The notes below the pieces were generated by a model, which saw only the letters and a list, made by a program, of their open reading frames with translations, had not been told where the DNA came from and made no database searches. A stretch of DNA of 64,000 bases, taken from the NCBI GenBank assembly GCA_038329845.1, contig JBBQNJ010000015.1, forward strand, positions 5,313 to 69,312, in the 5' to 3' direction. Origin of the DNA: JBBQNJ01 sp038329845 (GTDB lineage: Bacteria; Planctomycetota; Phycisphaerae; Tepidisphaerales; Tepidisphaeraceae). Positions 61,311-64,000 of this stretch are shown in pieces; position 1 is the first letter of the stretch; each line of letters starts with the position of its first letter. The position numbers were made by a program, and so were the translations under genes.

Positions 61311-62321
61311 TTAAACGGTTTCGACGGAGCGGTTTTCGATCGACCGGATCGCCGCCGCCAGAACTTTCTGCGCCGCCAGCCCATCGGTGCCCGAGGCATC
61401 GATCGTCCGCGGATCATCGCCGCGCGCCACCTGCTCGATAAAGGCGTGCAGGCGGTTGCTGAACGTCTGCTCAAAATCCAGGTGCCCGCCGAACACCGGA
61501 TTGGTGTAGACGGTTTTTTCGAGATTCCCCGCCGGGTAGAGCGTCGCTTCGCGCCACATATCGTCCAGCACAAACCGCCCGCCGGTGCCCGCCACCTCGC
61601 AACGCTCCATCGGGTGGCCGCGCTGAATGTCATACGAGCCGGTCAGCCCGCCCACCACGCCGTTGGCGAACTTCATGGAAAAATGGGCCGTGCTGTAAAT
61701 GCTTCGTCCGGGTGCCTTAGTGGCGAAGCACTGCACCGACTCGATCTCCCCGCAGAAATAACGCATCACGTCCACCGTATGCGGATGAAGCGCCTTGATC
61801 TGAAACCATGGCGAGCTTTCGGCCGGATTCATGATCCACATCGCCATGTTGATGAACAACAAATGACCCAGGCGGCCCTCATCGGCCCACCTTTTCGCCA
61901 GCTTGGCCGCCGGGGTGAAGCGGTGGTTGAGATTGATCCCGTAACACAGTTTTTTTCCCCGAGCCAGCGCCACCATCGCCTGGGCCTGGGCGATGTCGTT
62001 GCTGATCGGCTTTTCGCCCAGCACATGGCAGCCGGCGTTCAGCGCCTGCATAGTCGGGGCGTAGTGGTCCGATCCGTATTCATATCCGCCGGTGGCGATG
62101 CTGCACACATCCGGGCGAAGTTTATCGAGCATTTTCGCCGCATCGGTGAACGCTTCGACACCCAGGGCTTTGGAAGCGGCATTGGCGCGATCGGGAAGAA
62201 GATCGCACACGCCGACGAGCTCGGTGAGCGGATCGGCGCGGTAGATTCGCGCGTGCCGGTTGCCGATAGGGCCCATCCCGATGACCGCGGCCCGCAGTTT
62301 TTTCCCGCCCGCGCCAGTCAT
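61311..62321 (-). CDS. Gfo/Idh/MocA family oxidoreductase (paralog 2)
   Basis: A 336-residue dehydrogenase. The Rossmann motif is AAVIGMGPIGNRHARIY, the catalytic EKP is in VLGEKPISND, and the C-terminal domain has NLNHRFTPAAKLAKRW and ALHPHTVDVMRYFCG. It resembles the next upstream gene in many segments, so the two are likely duplicates. Its ATG at 62321 overlaps the stop of that gene (TGATG), which indicates translational coupling. Confidence 0.88.
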   Translation of the reverse strand: MTGAGGKKLRAAVIGMGPIGNRHARIYRADPLTELVGVCDLLPDRANAASKALGVEAFTDAAKMLDKLRPDVCSIATGGYEYGSDHYAPTMQALNAGCHVLGEKPISNDIAQAQAMVALARGKKLCYGINLNHRFTPAAKLAKRWADEGRLGHLLFINMAMWIMNPAESSPWFQIKALHPHTVDVMRYFCGEIESVQCFATKAPGRSIYSTAHFSMKFANGVVGGLTGSYDIQRGHPMERCEVAGTGGRFVLDDMWREATLYPAGNLEKTVYTNPVFGGHLDFEQTFSNRLHAFIEQVARGDDPRTIDASGTDGLAAQKVLAAAIRSIENRSVETV

Positions 62322-63316
62322 CACAGCGAGACCACCTTCCCGCTCTCCCACGACTCGATCGCCGCCTCGATCACGAGCTGCGCCGCCAGAGCGTCGGCGG
62401 CCTTGCCGTCCACCTTGTCCGGGGAGGTCTTTTTCAGCAGGTCGTCGATCCAGGCATCGATGCGGCTTTGGAAGGTCTCGGAAAACGACCGCATTTTTCC
62501 CAGGTAGTGGAAGCTCTCGGATTCGATGCTCTTTCGCGGCTGGAAATGCAGATGTTCGCAGGCGTCCTCGATGACGATCCGCCCATCCATGCCGACGATC
62601 TCGCAGCGTTCCAATCCCCAGGGGTGCCCGGGGCCGCCGCCGTCATAGCTGCCCATCAGGTGGCCGATCACGCCCGAGGCGAACTGCATGTTCACATGGA
62701 CGTTGGACCAGCAGACCCGTCCCGGGCCTTTCTTAAAAAAGGCGTGGACCCGCTTTACATCCCCGCAGAAGAACCGCATCACGTCGATCGAGTGCGGATG
62801 CAGCGCCCGCATGTGAAAGTGCGGGCTGGTTTCGTTGGGGTTGTTGATCCACATGAACATGTTGATCATGTTGATTTCGCCGCATCGGCCCGTCTCGAGC
62901 CACTTGCGGGCCTGGTGCGCCGCGGGGGTGAAGCGGTGATTCAGGTCGATCCCGTAGGGCAGATTTTTCTCGCGGGCCAGTTCCACCATTTCACGCGCTT
63001 TGTCGATCTCGTTGCTGATCGGCTTTTCTCCCAGCACCGGGATGCCGGCGCCGAGCAGTTCAATGGTCGGGGTGTAATGGTCGCCGCCGTTTTCCTTGCC
63101 TGCGGTACACATGCTCGCCGCGTCGATCCCCAGCTTGGCGTCGAGCATCTGGCGGACCGAGTAAAACGCCGGACAGGCGAGCGTCTCGGCGGCCTTGTCG
63201 GCCCGTTCCTTGATGATATCGCACACGCCGACGATCTTGACGTTGGGATTCTTCTGGTAACAGCGGCCGTGATTGTTCCCGATTCCGCCGAGTCCGACGA
63301 TGGCGACGTTGAGCAT
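62321..63316 (-). CDS. Gfo/Idh/MocA family oxidoreductase (paralog 1)
   Basis: A 331-residue dehydrogenase. The NAD site is VAIVGLGGIGNNHGRCY, the EKP motif is in VLGEKPISNE, and LNHRFTPAAHQARKW and ALHPHSIDVMRFFCG match paralog 2. It is the first gene of a minus-strand run of six, starting 96 bases from the divergent AraC-type regulator gene, which is its probable controller. Two paralogs may form a mixed complex or act on related sugars. Confidence 0.88.
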   Translation of the reverse strand: MLNVAIVGLGGIGNNHGRCYQKNPNVKIVGVCDIIKERADKAAETLACPAFYSVRQMLDAKLGIDAASMCTAGKENGGDHYTPTIELLGAGIPVLGEKPISNEIDKAREMVELAREKNLPYGIDLNHRFTPAAHQARKWLETGRCGEINMINMFMWINNPNETSPHFHMRALHPHSIDVMRFFCGDVKRVHAFFKKGPGRVCWSNVHVNMQFASGVIGHLMGSYDGGGPGHPWGLERCEIVGMDGRIVIEDACEHLHFQPRKSIESESFHYLGKMRSFSETFQSRIDAWIDDLLKKTSPDKVDGKAADALAAQLVIEAAIESWESGKVVSL

Positions 63317-63412
63317 GGTTCTCCGTGGTTGAATGACTGGAGCGACAGACTAGGAAACCCGATCCCGTGGCTCTAGCACGGTGTTGCCCATTTGTTGTAT
63401 GATCTTGCGCGC

Positions 63413-64000
63413 ATGGCCCGGACGCTGGACGATCCCGTGACCTTTCGCACGCTGGCCTGGGACAGCCTGCGCGGCGGCACGGAAGGCGGGATGTATGTCT
63501 TTCGCATCCCCAACCATGAGGCTAGCACCCCTCACGATCATCTGTTTCACGAGGTCGTTTACGTCGAGGCCGGTTCGGCCGAGCATTGGGCCGCCGATGG
63601 GACTCGCCAGATTCGCCCGGGCGACGTGATCGTGCTGGGGCCGCAGGTCTGGCATGCCTACCGCAATCCCAGTGAATTGACGATCATCAATTGCCTGATC
63701 GACAGCCGGCTGATGCAGCGGATCTTTCCGTTTCTCGCCGGGGTCGAGGGGGCGTTCGATCTCTATCGTCGCCGCGGGCGCCGTCCGCGGCTGGCACCGC
63801 CGCTGGTGCTTCACGCCCCGCCGGCTCGCCAGGCGATGTTGCTTGCCCGGCTAAACGGGATGATGGAGGAGTTGCGTGGCCGGCGAAACGGCTGGCGCGC
63901 CGCGGCGACGGCGGGGCTACTCGACCTGCTGGTGGCCACGGCCCGGCTCGCCCGCGAGCAGGTTCAGCCGATCGTCGGCCCCGGGCCCGGGCCCGGGCCC
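63413..64000 (+). CDS. AraC-type regulator, cupin sensor part (3'-truncated)
   Basis: The frame starts at ATG 63413 and is open to the window end (196 codons). The translation begins MARTLDDPVTFRTLAWDS and contains a cupin-like sugar-sensing domain: HDHLFHEVVYVEAGSAEHW and RPGDVIVLGPQVWHAYRN. This is the N-terminal half of RhaS/RhaR-type AraC regulators; the DNA-binding half would lie beyond the window. The divergent position to the sugar operon supports control of that operon. TATGAT at 63398-63403 may be a -10, close to the start codon. Confidence 0.72.
   Translation, partial: MARTLDDPVTFRTLAWDSLRGGTEGGMYVFRIPNHEASTPHDHLFHEVVYVEAGSAEHWAADGTRQIRPGDVIVLGPQVWHAYRNPSELTIINCLIDSRLMQRIFPFLAGVEGAFDLYRRRGRRPRLAPPLVLHAPPARQAMLLARLNGMMEELRGRRNGWRAAATAGLLDLLVATARLAREQVQPIVGPGPGPGP
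63977..64000. repeat. GGGCCC hexamer repeat at the window end
   Basis: About four units of GGGCCC run in phase with the regulator frame, coding for alternating Gly-Pro. They reach exactly to the last base. Confidence 0.6.

Overview
The window looks like a chromosomal segment of a GC-rich planctomycete, most likely of the Phycisphaerae type. The evidence is the mix of genes: a PEP-CTERM protein next to a prepilin-like protein, sulfatase-like and Gfo/Idh/MocA genes, a squalene-hopene cyclase, lpxD (a lipid A outer membrane), a BMC shell protein and VCBS-repeat proteins. Many short inverted-repeat elements fill the gaps between genes. Taxonomy is inferred from gene content only. No prophage or CRISPR array is visible.

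Layout. 1-6.6 kb: a truncated membrane protein, a BshB1-like deacetylase, a YdjY/acylphosphatase fusion, a VCBS-repeat protein, a REP-associated transposase (RAYT) between arrays of its presumed repeats, and a TsaC-like domain fused to a YwlE-like phosphatase. 6.9-17.3 kb: an aminotransferase, LigA, an in-frame toxin-antitoxin fusion, LpxD, an Eco29kI-like restriction-modification set with Vsr, an ABC-F ATPase and Ung. 17.3-31 kb: housekeeping genes including hopene cyclase, HisS, trigger factor, an EIIA protein, an HD hydrolase, ClpC and an RluD-type pseudouridine synthase. 31-41 kb: a LacI / PEP-CTERM / prepilin cassette, a lipoprotein phosphodiesterase, an AhbC-like radical SAM enzyme, a DUF2264 protein, an M23-like protein, then McsA and McsB. 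41-56 kb: a candidate structured RNA, MgtE, tRNA-Leu(CAG), ferredoxins, a PduS/PduT pair, rplU and ArfB. 56-64 kb: a minus-strand run of sugar-related genes with a divergent AraC-type regulator cut by the window end.

Two themes connect distant genes. First, McsB (arginine kinase), McsA (its zinc-binding partner), ClpC (the unfoldase that takes phosphoarginine-tagged proteins) and a YwlE-like phosphatase with the arginine-phosphatase threonine are all present, so a protein phosphoarginine system of the kind known from Firmicutes is plausible here. Second, the run from 63.3 to 56.7 kb (two paired dehydrogenases, a TIM-barrel isomerase, a third dehydrogenase, an alkaline-phosphatase-superfamily/sulfotransferase fusion and L-rhamnose mutarotase) looks like a deoxysugar or sulfated-sugar operon. 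The PduS/PduT pair near 51 kb could serve a microcompartment encoded elsewhere.

The most unusual items are the sulfatase-like/sulfotransferase fusion with threonine in place of the formylglycine cysteine, the TsaC-like/arginine-phosphatase fusion, the single-ORF toxin-antitoxin with an internal ribosome binding site, and several families of inverted-repeat elements.
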